DNA of 64,000 nt, taken from Opitutus sp. (GTDB taxonomy: Bacteria > Verrucomicrobiota > Verrucomicrobiia > Opitutales > Opitutaceae). Below, piece after piece: positions 46,438 to 57,600 of the stretch. The position numbers were made by a program, and so were the translations under genes. The stretch is from the NCBI GenBank assembly GCA_013821985.1, contig PNJQ01000005.1:22481-86480 (forward strand), in the 5' to 3' direction. How positions within the stretch are numbered: position 1 is the stretch's first letter; the number at the start of each line of letters is the position of its first letter. A model generated the notes under the pieces. It worked only from the letters and a program-made list of their open reading frames with translations, was not told where the DNA came from and made no database searches.

Positions 46438-48846
46438 TCAGTCCGTGTGCAGCGCGTGCAGCGGGTTCATCTTCGCCGCGCGCCAGGCAGGCAGCACGAT
46501 CGCGACGCACGCCGCAGCGCCGACGATGAGTGCGGCAAGCGCCAGCGGGGCCACGGCGAGGCCGTCCATGCCGTAAACGAGCGTTTTCAACACCTGGGTG
46601 AGCGCGACCGTGCCGGCGAGTCCGAGCACCAAGCCGAGGGCGACCCAACGCAGGCCTTGGCCGAAGACGAGGTGCAAGATATCGCGCCCGACGGCGCCGA
46701 GCGCGAGGCGCACGCCGATCTCGCGGGTGCGCTGCGCCACGTGATAGCTGAGCGTGCCGTAGAGGCCGACGGCGACGAGTCCGAGAGCGACGGCCATGAA
46801 GAAATTGACGAGTCCGGCCACCGCGCGCTCGCTCGCGGTCGAGTCGCGCACGACCTGATTGAGCGTGCGGATGTTCTGCAACGGCTGCTCGCGATCGAGT
46901 TCCGCAACCGCCTGCCGCAACAGCGGTGCGAGCGCCGAGGCGGGCCGGGTGGATCGCAGGTTAATGTGGACGCTGCTGCCCCAATGGCGCGGCGGAGTGG
47001 TGAACATCTCCGGCTGCGGCAATTCGGTCGCACCCCACTGGCGCGTGCTTTCGACGACGCCGACGACGGTCGCCGTATACCACGGCTTGGTCGGCATGTT
47101 CGCACGGAAAACCTGGCCGATCGGATCTCGATCGGGCCAGGCTTTTTCGACCATCGCGCGGTTGACCACGACGCCGAGGACGCCGTCCTCGTTCATGTCG
47201 TCCGCCGGCGTGAGGTTGCGACCGCGCACGAGTTTCAGCCCCATCGTTTCGAAATAGCCCGGGGTGATCGAGGCGCGCTCCACGCTCATCCGCCGCTGCG
47301 CCGGGTCGTAGGTCTGGTCGTTGACGAGCGCATCGGTGTTGTTCCCGCCCGAGAGCGGCATCTTCGTCGTCAGACCGACGGCGGTGACGCCGGGGATAGC
47401 CGCCAACCTCTCCTCGAGGCGCTCCCAGAAACGCACGCGGGCGGCGTTTTCCTTGTAGAGGTCGCCGCGCAGATTGAGGCGCGCAGTGAGGACGTGGTCG
47501 GTGGTGAGCAGCTGGTTCTGTTCCAGAATCTTGAAATAGCTCGCGGAGAAAAGAGCCGCGCCGTTCGCCAGCACGAACGCCACCGCGATCTGCGCCACGA
47601 GCAACGAGCGCAGCATCGCGTGGCGCGAGCGCGAGCCCGTGGCGCCGCGCGCATCCTGGCGTATCACACCGGCCAGCGAAGTGCGCGCGGCCGCGAGCGC
47701 CGGCGGCAATCCCGCGAGCAAGGCCGTGAGCACCACCGTGCCGACCGCGAAGAGCAGCGCGAGGGCGTCGAGCGAGATCGCCGCCTTGCGCGCTTCACTC
47801 GCCGGAGCGATGGCGCGCATCACCTCGATACCGCCGTAAGCCAGTCCGAGCCCGAGCAGCGCTCCGAGCCCGGCGAGCACGAAGCTCTCGGTCAGCGCCA
47901 GCCGCATGAGCCGGCCGCGGGTGGCGCCGAGCGCGATGCGGACGCCGAACTCGCCTTGCCGCCGCGCGCTGCGGGCCAGGAGCATTGAGGCGACGTTGGC
48001 GCAGGCGATGAGCAACACGAGCGCGACCGCGCCGAACAACAGCCAGACACGCCGGCCGAGGTCGCGCGTCATTTCGTAGAGCAGCGGTCGCACGAGGAAT
48101 TTCTTGCGCGTGTTCGAATCCGGGTAGAGTGCGGCCAGGCGCGTGCCGATGCCCTTGATCTCGGTGTCGGCGGTGGTGACCGCCACGTCGTCACGCAGGC
48201 GCGCAATGCCGCAGAGATAATGGCTGTCGCGACGCTTGAGTTCCTCGGCGTCGAAACTGCGCGGCAGCCACACCTGACAATCGTCCGTGCGCATCCACGG
48301 CGCGGCAAATTCAAAGCCGGCCGGCATGATGCCGATCACGGTGGCGTCGGTGCCGTTCACCCGGATGGCGCGTCCGACGAGCCCTGGGTCGCCGCCGAAG
48401 GTCTGCTGCCAAAGCTGATGGCTGATGATCACGACCCGCGGGGCGCCGACCACGCAATCGGCAGCCTCGATCAGGCGTCCGCGTTGCGGCGCGACGCCGA
48501 AGGCTTCGAGCACACCGGCTGTCGCGCGCACTCCTGGCACGGCTTGGGCGTTTTCGAGCCCGATGTTGGCCGTGCTCGGGTCATAGACCCCGAAATGTTG
48601 GAACGAATTGCTCTGCGCCTTCAGGTCGTGGAAATCCGCCGGTGACAGCGGCCAGCCGTCCCCGGACCAGACGTGCACGATTGCGTCGGAATTAGGGTAA
48701 TTGAACGGCTGCACCACGAGCGCCCGCAGCGCGCTGAACATGGCGGTGGATGCGCCGATGCCGACTGCGAGCGTGATGATGGCAATGGCGGCGAAGCCGC
48801 GGGCTTTGGCGAGCTGACGAAGGGCGAGCCGCAGATCGGTGAGCAT
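46438..48846 (-). CDS. Orphan FtsX/MacB-type permease with duplicated architecture (ADOP)
   Basis: 802 residues: N-terminal helix (FAAIAIITLAVGIGASTAMF), a MacB periplasmic core domain, three FtsX helices (VWLLFGAVALVLLIACANVA and following), then a second copy of the same layout with a second periplasmic domain and C-terminal FtsX helices. The NVASMLLARSARRQGEFGVR and REIGVRLALGAVGRDILHLV elements are the paired FtsX signatures. This duplicated single-chain form without a companion ATPase gene is the acidobacterial-duplicated-orphan-permease class. The family is linked to macrolide- or lipoprotein-type export, but no substrate is known here. Confidence 0.88.
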   Translation of the reverse strand: MLTDLRLALRQLAKARGFAAIAIITLAVGIGASTAMFSALRALVVQPFNYPNSDAIVHVWSGDGWPLSPADFHDLKAQSNSFQHFGVYDPSTANIGLENAQAVPGVRATAGVLEAFGVAPQRGRLIEAADCVVGAPRVVIISHQLWQQTFGGDPGLVGRAIRVNGTDATVIGIMPAGFEFAAPWMRTDDCQVWLPRSFDAEELKRRDSHYLCGIARLRDDVAVTTADTEIKGIGTRLAALYPDSNTRKKFLVRPLLYEMTRDLGRRVWLLFGAVALVLLIACANVASMLLARSARRQGEFGVRIALGATRGRLMRLALTESFVLAGLGALLGLGLAYGGIEVMRAIAPASEARKAAISLDALALLFAVGTVVLTALLAGLPPALAAARTSLAGVIRQDARGATGSRSRHAMLRSLLVAQIAVAFVLANGAALFSASYFKILEQNQLLTTDHVLTARLNLRGDLYKENAARVRFWERLEERLAAIPGVTAVGLTTKMPLSGGNNTDALVNDQTYDPAQRRMSVERASITPGYFETMGLKLVRGRNLTPADDMNEDGVLGVVVNRAMVEKAWPDRDPIGQVFRANMPTKPWYTATVVGVVESTRQWGATELPQPEMFTTPPRHWGSSVHINLRSTRPASALAPLLRQAVAELDREQPLQNIRTLNQVVRDSTASERAVAGLVNFFMAVALGLVAVGLYGTLSYHVAQRTREIGVRLALGAVGRDILHLVFGQGLRWVALGLVLGLAGTVALTQVLKTLVYGMDGLAVAPLALAALIVGAAACVAIVLPAWRAAKMNPLHALHTD

Positions 48847-49044
48847 CGGTGAGGAGAGTTAATGTCTAAACCCACGCCGCAGGTCGCAGGTTACAGAAAA
48901 TCCGATGGGCGGTTCTGGCGGGAGGCGACGGGGCGGGAGAGGCTTGGCGCCCCGACGTTGCGCCCGAGCGTCTTCGGGGGCATAAAGTCCTTCGCACGCC
49001 CGTGCCGCGTTGCCAGCGGCGCGGACATCGCTCTCACTCGCGCC

Positions 49045-50688
49045 ATGAAAACGCGACCGCAGCGCCTCGCCGGACAAATCGTCGATCTGCACGCGCGCCG
49101 CATTTATCCCGGCGTCATCGAATGGCGGCGCGGCCACATCACCGCCCTGCGCGAGGACAAGCGTGTGCGCGAGACGCGGCTCATCATGCCGGGATTCGTC
49201 GATGCGCACATCCATATCGAGAGTTCACTGCTGCCGCCGGCGGAGTTTGCGCGCCTCGCCGTGTCGCACGGCACCGTCGCCACCGTTTCCGACCCGCACG
49301 AAATTGCCAACGTCCTGGGCGCCCGCGGCGTGCTCTATATGATCAAGGACGGACGGCGCACGCCGCTGAAGTTCCACTTCGGTGCGCCATCGTGCGTGCC
49401 TGCGACCACGTTCGAGACGGCGGGCGCCGCGCTCGACGCGAATGCCGTGGCGCGCCTGCTCGCGCGCGACGATGTGCGTTACCTTGCCGAAGTGATGAAT
49501 TTCCCCGGTGTGCTCGGCGGCGACCCCGCGCTGCGCACGATGATGGACGTGGCGAAAAAACTCGGGAAACCGATCGACGGCCACGCGCCCGGCCTGCGCG
49601 GCGAACAGGCGCGGGCCTACGCGGCCGCCGGCCCGACGACGGACCACGAGTGTTTCACGCTCGCGGAGGCAAGGGACAAGCTCGCGGCGGGCATGAAGAT
49701 CCTCATTCGCGAAGGCTCGGCCGCGCGGAACTTCGATGCGCTCGCGCCGCTGCTGAAAACGCATCCCGATCGCGTGATGTTTTGCTGCGACGACTTGCAT
49801 CCCGACCTGCTCATCGGCGGACACCTCGATCGCCACGTGCGGCGTGCGCTCGCGACGGGCGCGGATCATTTCGCCGTGCTGCGTTGCGCGAGCGTCAATC
49901 CCGTCGAACATTACGGTCTCGATGTCGGTTTGCTGCGCGTCGGAGACGCGGCGGATTTCGTGGTGGTTGATGGGTGGAAGAAATTTCGGGTGCAACGCAC
50001 GTATCTCCGCGGCGAGCTCGTGGCGGCTAACGGCCGCTCGCGCCTCAAGCGCCTGCGGTCCGCCACGCCGAACCAGTTTCGCGCACAGCCACGAATGCCG
50101 GCGGATTTTGTCGCGCGGCCCACCGGTGGCGCGGCGCTCAATGTCATCGAGGCGCTGAACGGCCAGCTCATCACTCGCCACATCCGGGAGCAGCCGACCG
50201 TGCGGGGACGCGAGTTCGTCGCTGATCCCAAGCGCGACCTGCTGAAAATCGCCGTCGTCAACCGCTACGTGCGGCGGGCGCCGATCGCGGTTGGTTTCAT
50301 CAAAGGCTTCGGACTGAAAACCGGTGCCATTGCCTCCTCGGTCGCGCACGATTCGCACAACATTGTCGCGATTGGCGTGGACGACGCAGCGCTCGCCGAA
50401 GCAGTCAATCTTGTGATCAAGCATCGCGGCGGACTCGCCGCCGTCGGACGCGGCCGACGCGCCGTGTTGCCGCTGCCGATCGCCGGGCTGATGTCGAATC
50501 TCGACGGCCGGGCCGCCGCCGCGCGCTACACGGAGCTCGACCGGATGGCGAAGCGCCTCGGATCGAAACTCGATGCGCCGTTCATGACGCTCTCATTCAT
50601 GGCGCTGCTCGTGATCCCCGATTTGAAGTTGAGCGATCGCGGTTTGTTCTCCGCCGCGCAGTGGGGCTTCGTGCCGCTGAACCAATAA
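49045..50688 (+). CDS. ade: Adenine deaminase
   Basis: 547 residues from the ATG at 49045. An upstream in-frame ATG at 48862 would add 61 unconserved residues. It is an amidohydrolase that converts adenine to hypoxanthine and ammonia using a binuclear Fe/Mn centre. Metal-site motifs: MPGFVDAHIHIESSLLPP, VSDPHEIANVLG, DGHAPGLRGEQARAYAAAG, TDHECFT and DDLHPDLLIGGHLD. The C-terminal ADE domain (SVAHDSHNIVAIGVDDA and GGLAAVGRG) is intact. It is convergent with the methyltransferase gene and divergent from the permease gene. Confidence 0.93.
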   Translation: MKTRPQRLAGQIVDLHARRIYPGVIEWRRGHITALREDKRVRETRLIMPGFVDAHIHIESSLLPPAEFARLAVSHGTVATVSDPHEIANVLGARGVLYMIKDGRRTPLKFHFGAPSCVPATTFETAGAALDANAVARLLARDDVRYLAEVMNFPGVLGGDPALRTMMDVAKKLGKPIDGHAPGLRGEQARAYAAAGPTTDHECFTLAEARDKLAAGMKILIREGSAARNFDALAPLLKTHPDRVMFCCDDLHPDLLIGGHLDRHVRRALATGADHFAVLRCASVNPVEHYGLDVGLLRVGDAADFVVVDGWKKFRVQRTYLRGELVAANGRSRLKRLRSATPNQFRAQPRMPADFVARPTGGAALNVIEALNGQLITRHIREQPTVRGREFVADPKRDLLKIAVVNRYVRRAPIAVGFIKGFGLKTGAIASSVAHDSHNIVAIGVDDAALAEAVNLVIKHRGGLAAVGRGRRAVLPLPIAGLMSNLDGRAAAARYTELDRMAKRLGSKLDAPFMTLSFMALLVIPDLKLSDRGLFSAAQWGFVPLNQ

Positions 50689-50732
50689 GTGGTTGCGCGC
50701 TTCTGATGCCTTGCTGGGGACGCAGCGCCCCC

Positions 50733-50768
50733 GGACCGTTTCGGTCCACCGCGGCGAGGACGCCGCGG
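50733..50768. repeat. Tandem perfect hairpins in a convergent gap
   Basis: GGACCG-TTT-CGGTCC (50733-50747) is followed one base later by CCGCGGCG-AGGA-CGCCGCGG (50749-50768). Both stems are perfect. They sit between the 3' ends of the adenine deaminase gene and the methyltransferase gene and are probably a bidirectional transcription-end structure. There is no T run on either side, so a REP-like element is the alternative. Confidence 0.5.
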
Positions 50769-50781
50769 CGCCAGTTTCGTT

Positions 50782-51372
50782 TCAGCTCACACGCCGATAT
50801 TCGCGCCAGCGCTCGTTGGCGCCGAAAAGCGGGTGCTGGTCGGGGACAGGCAGGTCGTTCACGAGGAGAAAATTACGGGGAAACAGCGCGTCGTGATCCG
50901 TCGCGCTCAACGCAAAAGGCGGACCGCCCCGCTCGTCGCCCAGGTAGAACAGGCCGATCAGGGCGCCACCGGGTTTAAGCAGGTGTGCCGCGCGGCGAAT
51001 GTAGTTCTCGCGCAGGTCCGGCGTGAAGGCGCACAAGAATGTGCGCTCGTAGATGAGATCGAAGGGGGCTCCGGCGAGATCGTGCGTGAAGAAGTCGCCG
51101 AGCAACACGTGTTCCGCGAGTGCGGACCCGACATTGGCGCGCGCCTGTTCCACGGCGGCCGGTGCGAAGTCGATCGCGGTCACTTCGTAACCCGCGGTGG
51201 CGAAGGCCGTGATTTCGCGACCGCTGCCGCAACCGGGGACGAGCGCGCGTCCTCCGGCCCGATGCGCGGCGAGATACTCCGCGAGCCGTCGCGGCACGCC
51301 GCCGTGGTCCCACGGCGTGGTGCCGGCCTTGTAGCGGTCGTTCCAAAACTGCGGCTGCGAGGGATGGCTCAT
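50782..51372 (-). CDS. SAM-dependent methyltransferase, TPMT-like
   Basis: 196 residues from the ATG at 51372. It begins with the thiopurine-methyltransferase-like segment FWNDRYKAGTTPWDHGGVPR, then SAM motif I ALVPGCGSGREITAFATAG, the acidic end of strand 2 VTAIDFAPAAVEQA, DFFTHD, and FDLIYERTFLCAFTPDLREN. Relatives methylate thiol, selenium, tellurium or halide acceptors rather than macromolecules. The protein is slightly shorter than mammalian TPMT and lacks a signal peptide. The 39-bp gap to the upstream TPR-protein gene suggests one transcript. Confidence 0.85.
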   Translation of the reverse strand: MSHPSQPQFWNDRYKAGTTPWDHGGVPRRLAEYLAAHRAGGRALVPGCGSGREITAFATAGYEVTAIDFAPAAVEQARANVGSALAEHVLLGDFFTHDLAGAPFDLIYERTFLCAFTPDLRENYIRRAAHLLKPGGALIGLFYLGDERGGPPFALSATDHDALFPRNFLLVNDLPVPDQHPLFGANERWREYRRVS

Positions 51373-51411
51373 CGGTAAATGGGAATGCAAAACGCGACGT
51401 CTAGTTCCGCT

Positions 51412-53460
51412 TCAACGCGGCGCCGTCCCGCGCAATTGGCGGAGATTTGCCTCGGCAATCGGGTCGCCGGGACGGAGGCGCAACGCAGTCTCGTAATGGG
51501 CGATTGCTTCTCCGGCGTGTCCGGATTGCTGCAGCGCCACGGCGAGGTTGACATGCGCTTCGACGTAATCGGGCTGCTGCGCCAGCGCCGCCTGATAATG
51601 CGTGATCGCGTCGTCGAACCGGCCGGTCTCGCGGAGGAGGTTGGCGAAATTGAAATGCGTCAGCGCGTCCGAAGGCGCGAGCCCGAGCGCGGCCTGGTAG
51701 TGCGCCGCGGCATCGCCCGAACGACCGAGCGCGGCGAGCAGATTGGCGAGGTTGTTGCGGAACGTGACGTCGCGCGGCGCGAGGCGGACCGCCGTGCCGA
51801 GCGCGGCGAGCGCGGCGGAAGCGTCGCCTTGGGCCGCGAGAGCCTGACCGAGATTCGAATGGGCCAGCGCGTAGTTCGGCGCGAGACGGAGGGCGGCGTG
51901 GAACGCGCGCCCGGCCTCGAGGAATTGCCCGCGCAGCAATCGGACGCGTCCGAGACTGTTGTGCACGTCGGGGTCGTTGGGCGAAAGCGCCGCGGCACGC
52001 TCGAGGACCTCGAGCGCCTCCTCGATGGCGCCGAGCTCGACGAGGGCATTGCCCAGATTGTTGTGGGCGTCCGCGAAATCGGGTTCCAACTCGAGCGCGC
52101 GCCGGTAATGCGGTATCGCGGCGGTGAAGTCGCCGCGCTGGGCGAGGGCGAAGCCGAGATTGCTCCACGCGCGGGCGTTTTGCGGGGCGCGTTGCGTCGT
52201 GTCCCTCCACAGGCCGACTTCGTCGTGGTAGGCGGTGTTGCGCTGATAGGTGCCGATGCCGAGCACCGCGGCGAGGGCGAGGGTCACGGGCCAAGCCTGA
52301 CGCGGCCGCCAGCGCCAGAGGCCGGCGGCGCTCAGGACGGCGAGCGCCGCGAGCGGCAGATACATCCGGTGCTCCGCCAGCGTCTGCGTGGCGACCGGCA
52401 CGACGCTCGAACTCGGCGCAAGCAGCACGAAAAAAGCTGCCACCACGAACCCGATGCGCGGTGCGCGCCGGAGCAACTGAATCGTGACGGCTAGCATTCC
52501 GACGATGACCGCGAGTGGGACGGCGGCACCAGCGAGGTCGCGCACCAGTGGCGTGCCGTAGTCGAAAGTCAGCGGATGTGGCCAGACTGCCAGCCGAAGA
52601 TAATGAAGGATTCCGCCCGCCTGAGTCAGGGCGTAGTGCCACGCGTTCGCACTCGCGAATCCCGCCGAGCCCCCGCGCGCTCCGGTGGATGCAATCAACA
52701 GCCCCAGCGCCAGCCAAGCGGAGGCGAGGGCGCAGTAGAAACCCGGCCGTTGGCGCACCGCCGCGCCAAAGGTTCCACTGACGATGCAGCGGTCGAAAAG
52801 CAGCACCAGCAGCGGAATGACGGCGGCGGTTTCCTTCGTCGCCACACCGGCGAATGCCGCGGCGACCGCGGCCACGCGCCATGCGCCGCGACCGGTCGTG
52901 CTGCGCTGAAAACAGTAAAGCGCTGCGACGATCCACAGGGCCGCGAGCGATTCCGCACGCTGCACGATGTAGGTGACCGCGGCGGTGTTGAGTGGATGAA
53001 CAATCCAAATTAGTGCCGCGGTCAGCGCAATGCCGGCGCCGTGCGCGTGGTCTCGCAGCGTCCGGCGAATGAACGCGCAGAGCAGCACGCCGGTGACAAC
53101 ATGGATCAAGAGGTTCAGCGCGTGGTAGCTCCACACCGCTTCGCCGTGGAACGTCCAGTTCAGCGCGAAGGTGAAATTCAGCAGGGGTCGCCCGGCAGCG
53201 GTAATGCCGGCGTCGGTCGGCGGGAACCAGGCCGCGGAGAGCGAACGGATCGTCGGATTGCCGGCGATCGATCCCAGATCGTCGAACACGAAGGGGCCGA
53301 CGAAGCTGTTCGCGAAGGCGGCCAGCGCTGCAACCGCGAGCCACAGTGGCGCGAGGCGAGGGGACAGCGACCAGGCTTCGAACTTGTTAGGCGCACGCAC
53401 GAGCGGAGGCGGTTTTCTGTTCCGCGCACGGGAGCGACGCGAGGATTTTTCCCCGCGCAC
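51412..53460 (-). CDS. TMTC-like polytopic membrane protein with C-terminal TPR repeats
   Basis: 682 residues, GTG start at 53460. The first 410 residues form about ten helices with a PMT/GT-C-like layout, including the early acidic motif FVGPFVFDDLGSIAGNPTIR, HALNLLIHVVTGVLLCAF and VHPLNTAAVTYIVQRAESLA. About eight TPR units follow (ARAWSNLGFALAQRGDFTAA; DAHNNLGNALVELGAIEEAL, and so on). This matches the TMTC group, whose animal members are O-mannosyltransferases; bacterial function is not established. The upstream 117 bp are divergent to malate synthase. Confidence 0.8.
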   Translation of the reverse strand: MRGEKSSRRSRARNRKPPPLVRAPNKFEAWSLSPRLAPLWLAVAALAAFANSFVGPFVFDDLGSIAGNPTIRSLSAAWFPPTDAGITAAGRPLLNFTFALNWTFHGEAVWSYHALNLLIHVVTGVLLCAFIRRTLRDHAHGAGIALTAALIWIVHPLNTAAVTYIVQRAESLAALWIVAALYCFQRSTTGRGAWRVAAVAAAFAGVATKETAAVIPLLVLLFDRCIVSGTFGAAVRQRPGFYCALASAWLALGLLIASTGARGGSAGFASANAWHYALTQAGGILHYLRLAVWPHPLTFDYGTPLVRDLAGAAVPLAVIVGMLAVTIQLLRRAPRIGFVVAAFFVLLAPSSSVVPVATQTLAEHRMYLPLAALAVLSAAGLWRWRPRQAWPVTLALAAVLGIGTYQRNTAYHDEVGLWRDTTQRAPQNARAWSNLGFALAQRGDFTAAIPHYRRALELEPDFADAHNNLGNALVELGAIEEALEVLERAAALSPNDPDVHNSLGRVRLLRGQFLEAGRAFHAALRLAPNYALAHSNLGQALAAQGDASAALAALGTAVRLAPRDVTFRNNLANLLAALGRSGDAAAHYQAALGLAPSDALTHFNFANLLRETGRFDDAITHYQAALAQQPDYVEAHVNLAVALQQSGHAGEAIAHYETALRLRPGDPIAEANLRQLRGTAPR

Positions 53461-53577
53461 CGGGACCGGGAAAACGGTCGGCGGCGATGTCGGGTTCGCT
53501 CCGGTTGTTCAGGTCAGAGGGGGCACGTGGGCGTTGCGTTGCGGTCTGCGCGAGGAAGCTCACCCCCCGGCTACCCC

Positions 53578-55215
53578 ATGAATACCGCCATTGCCGCCCC
53601 TGCCGCTGACGCGACGGAGGAACTCGCCACCGGCGTCCGCCTCGCGCGCGGCGCCTGCACCGACGCAGCCCGCGCCGTGCTCACGACCGAAGTCGTCGCG
53701 CTGCTCCGCGATCTCCACCATCAGTTCGAAGGCCGCCGCCGCGAACTCCTCGCCGCCCGCCGCGCGCGCCAAGCCCGCTACGATGCGGGCGCGTTGCCCG
53801 GTTACGAGCCGTCCACGACCGATGCCGTGCGCGGCGACTGGCAGGTCGCACCGATTCCGGCCGATCTCCGCCTGCGCCGCGTCGAGATTACCGGACCGGT
53901 CAACAGCGCGAAGATGGTCATCAATATGCTCAGTCGCGGCACCGACGGCGAACGCGCCGACACCGCGATGCTCGATTTCGAGGACTCGATGAAGCCCAGC
54001 TGGACGAACGTCATCGACGGCGTGCACAACGTCATCGGCGCGGTCGAAGGCACATTGCAACACACCGCGGGCAACAAGACCTACCGCCTCAATCCCGAGG
54101 ACATGCCCGTCATCATGGTGCGCACGCGCGGCCTGCATCTCGACGAGAACAACCTGTTGATCGACGGCCAGCCGGTGTCCGCGGGGCTGTTCGATTTCAC
54201 GCTGACGCTTTTCCACACCGCCTGGAATCTGCTCAACACCGGGCGCACGCCGACGTTCTACATCCCGAAGACGGAGCACTACCTCGAGGCACGCTGGTGG
54301 AACGATTTGTTTGGCGAAGTGCAGCGCGCCATCGGCCTGCCCCCCGGCACATTGCGCGCGACGTTCCTCATCGAAACGCTGCCCGCGGCGTTTCAGATGG
54401 AGGAAATTCTCTACGAGATTCGCGACCACGCCGCCGGTCTCAACGTCGGGCGCTGGGACAAAATTTTTTCGGACATCAAAGTTCTGCGTCGCCATGCCGA
54501 CCGCATCATGGCCGACCGCGCCACGATCAACTTGCAGAAGCCGTGGATGGCGAACTACGCGCAGCGCTTGATCAAAATTTGCCACGAACGCGGCGCCTAT
54601 GCCATCGGCGGCATGGCGGCGTTTACGCCGGGCAAATCCGCGGAGCTGCGCGCGCAGCAAACGGCGAAAGTCACGACGGACAAGATGCACGAATTCGCCC
54701 TCGGCCACGATGGCTGCTGGGTGTCGCACCCGTATTTCATCGGGCCGGCGCTGCGGCAGTTTAAGTGCTCGTTCCAAACCGAACGGAAGCTCACGGGCTT
54801 CGACCGTTATCCGGACCTCCTCCCGCGCGGCGAAGGCCCGCGCACGCTCGCCGGCCTGCGGACGAACATCCGCGTCGGCATCGCTTACCAGCAGGGTTGG
54901 AACAGTGATCTCGGCTGCGTTTCGTGGGACAACCTCATGGAGGATCTCGCCACGCTCGAAATCTCCCGTGCGCAAACCTGGCAATGGTTGCACCACGGCG
55001 TGACGCTCGACGACGGTCCGCCCGTCACGCGCGAACTCGTGCAAAAAATATTCTCTGAGGAACTCGCGCGGATCCTCGGCGAACTGCCACTTGAGACGGA
55101 ACAGGAGACGCTCGATTCCTGGGAACGCGCCGCTGCCGAAGCCGAGGAGACATTTCTACAGCCCGAACTGTCCGAGTTTTTCCGCTCGGGCTCGGACGTC
55201 GTCCGCACGCGCTAA
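53578..55215 (+). CDS. aceB: Malate synthase A
   Basis: 545 residues, isoform A length. It condenses glyoxylate and acetyl-CoA to malate as the second glyoxylate-shunt step. Motifs: [32 protein letters not shown] with Mg2+-ligand residues, [11 protein letters not shown] with the substrate Arg, [43 protein letters not shown], and [12 protein letters not shown]. The isocitrate lyase gene follows after 92 bp, so the shunt can be expressed as one unit. No aceK or iclR-type regulator is adjacent. Confidence 0.95.
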   Translation: MNTAIAAPAADATEELATGVRLARGACTDAARAVLTTEVVALLRDLHHQFEGRRRELLAARRARQARYDAGALPGYEPSTTDAVRGDWQVAPIPADLRLRRVEITGPVNSAKMVINMLSRGTDGERADTAMLDFEDSMKPSWTNVIDGVHNVIGAVEGTLQHTAGNKTYRLNPEDMPVIMVRTRGLHLDENNLLIDGQPVSAGLFDFTLTLFHTAWNLLNTGRTPTFYIPKTEHYLEARWWNDLFGEVQRAIGLPPGTLRATFLIETLPAAFQMEEILYEIRDHAAGLNVGRWDKIFSDIKVLRRHADRIMADRATINLQKPWMANYAQRLIKICHERGAYAIGGMAAFTPGKSAELRAQQTAKVTTDKMHEFALGHDGCWVSHPYFIGPALRQFKCSFQTERKLTGFDRYPDLLPRGEGPRTLAGLRTNIRVGIAYQQGWNSDLGCVSWDNLMEDLATLEISRAQTWQWLHHGVTLDDGPPVTRELVQKIFSEELARILGELPLETEQETLDSWERAAAEAEETFLQPELSEFFRSGSDVVRTR

Positions 55216-55307
55216 ACAACACGGCGTCGCGCCGCTCGCGGCCCGCCGGATTTTCCGTTGCTCGCACGCGACCCGCGCGCAGCGCCGAGCTTCAACCCTT
55301 TCCCCCC

Positions 55308-56615
55308 ATGACCACCATCGAACAACTCACCACCACCTGGGCGAACGATCCGCGCTGGAGCGGCATCACTCGTCCTTACGCCCCCGCCGACGTCGATCGT
55401 TTGCGCGGCACCGTTGAAATTCACCACAGCCTCGCCGAGCAAGGCGCGGCGCGGCTCTGGGAATTGCTGCACACCGAGCCGTTCGTCCCCGCGCTCGGTG
55501 CGCTCACCGGCAACCAGGCGATGCAGCAAGTCAAAGCCGGCCTCAAAGCGATCTACCTTTCCGGCTGGCAGGTCGCCGCCGATGCGAATCTCGCCGGCCA
55601 CATGTATCCGGATCAAAGCCTTTATCCGGCAAACTCGGTGCCGCAGGTCGTGCGTCGCATCAACCAGACGTTGTTGCGCGCCGACCAGATTCACCACGCG
55701 GAGGGCGACGACAGCATTCACTGGATGGCGCCGATTGTGGCGGACGCGGAGGCCGGCTTCGGCGGACCGCTGAACGCTTTCGAACTGATGAAAGGCATGA
55801 TCGAGGCCGGCGCGGCCGGCGTGCATTTCGAAGATCAACTCTCGTCCGAGAAAAAATGCGGTCACATGGGTGGCAAGGTCCTCGTGCCGACTTCGAGTTT
55901 CATCCGCACGCTCGTGGCTGCGCGCCTCGCGGCTGATGTCTGCGGCGTGCCGACGTTGCTCGTCGCGCGCACGGATTCGCTCGGCGCGCAACTGCTCACG
56001 AGCGACGCCGACCCGCGCGACCGTGAGTTCATCACCGGCGAGCGCACGAGCGAGGGTTTCTATCGCTTGAAGGCCGGCATGGACATCGCCGTCGCCCGTG
56101 CGTGCGCGTATGCGCCGTATGCGGATCTGATTTGGTGCGAGACCTCGAAGCCCGACCTCGCGGAGGCGCGGCAGTTCGCCGAAGGCGTGCATGCGAAGCA
56201 TCCGGGAAAGCTTCTCGCGTATAACTGCTCGCCGTCGTTCAACTGGCGCAAAAATCTCGACGACGCCACCATCGCGAAATTCCAGCGCGAGCTCGGCGCG
56301 ATGGGCTACAAGTTCCAATTCATCACGCTGGCGGGTTTCCACGCGCTGAACTACTCGATGTTCGAACTCGCGCACGGTTACGCGCGCGAAAACATGAGCG
56401 CGTTCGTCGAGTTGCAGCAGAAGGAATTCGCCGCCGCGCCGCGCGGCTTCACCGCGGTGAAGCACCAACGCGAGGTCGGCGTCGGTTACTTCGACGACGT
56501 CGCCAGCGTCATCGCGGGCGGCGAAAGCGAAACGCTCGCGATGGCCGGCTCGACGGAGGCGGAGCAGTTCCACGAATCACCGAACACGAACGCCGAAGCG
56601 GTGCCGGCGAAGTAA
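55308..56615 (+). CDS. aceA: Isocitrate lyase
   Basis: 435 residues, the length of the E. coli enzyme. It splits isocitrate to succinate and glyoxylate, allowing growth on acetate or fatty acids. Motifs: [60 protein letters not shown], and the catalytic loop [20 protein letters not shown] with the active-site Cys. [10 protein letters not shown] and [19 protein letters not shown] complete the active site. It is the second gene after malate synthase and is followed by a 74-bp inverted-repeat element. Confidence 0.96.
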   Translation: MTTIEQLTTTWANDPRWSGITRPYAPADVDRLRGTVEIHHSLAEQGAARLWELLHTEPFVPALGALTGNQAMQQVKAGLKAIYLSGWQVAADANLAGHMYPDQSLYPANSVPQVVRRINQTLLRADQIHHAEGDDSIHWMAPIVADAEAGFGGPLNAFELMKGMIEAGAAGVHFEDQLSSEKKCGHMGGKVLVPTSSFIRTLVAARLAADVCGVPTLLVARTDSLGAQLLTSDADPRDREFITGERTSEGFYRLKAGMDIAVARACAYAPYADLIWCETSKPDLAEARQFAEGVHAKHPGKLLAYNCSPSFNWRKNLDDATIAKFQRELGAMGYKFQFITLAGFHALNYSMFELAHGYARENMSAFVELQQKEFAAAPRGFTAVKHQREVGVGYFDDVASVIAGGESETLAMAGSTEAEQFHESPNTNAEAVPAK

Positions 56616-56632
56616 ACCGAGTCGCCTCAATC

Positions 56633-56706
56633 TGTAGGGCCGGCCCTTGTGGCCGGGCCGAACGCTGCAACACGAGCGCGGCCCGCCGACAAGCGGCGGC
56701 CCTACA
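56633..56706. repeat. 74-bp inverted repeat ending in TGTAGGGCCG
   Basis: TGTAGGGCCG (56633-56642) and CGGCCCTACA (56697-56706) are exact reverse complements bounding an internally paired GC-rich middle (GGCCGGGCC and GCGGCCCGCC). It sits after aceA and before the convergent aquaporin gene. The sharp ends with TGTAGGG/CCCTACA are typical of short dispersed intergenic repeats known in Verrucomicrobiota and Planctomycetota. It may also act as a transcription-end structure. Confidence 0.6.
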
Positions 56707-56833
56707 ACCTCGCGATTGGGAACGGCGTTGCTTCTAGAGGTGGTTGCCGCCGTCCCCGGCGGCGACAGCGCCCGCGCTTGAATTTCCGCCGCGGAGATAG
56801 CCGCAGTGATGCGCGTGCTTCGTTCGCGCGCTT

Positions 56834-57592
<759 letters not shown>

Positions 57593-57600
57593 CTACCCCC

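Noticed and set aside
48862..49044. N-terminal extension of adenine deaminase from an upstream ATG.
   Set aside because: The 61 extra residues are Arg/Gly-rich and unlike the family; the ATG at 49045 starts at the conserved region.
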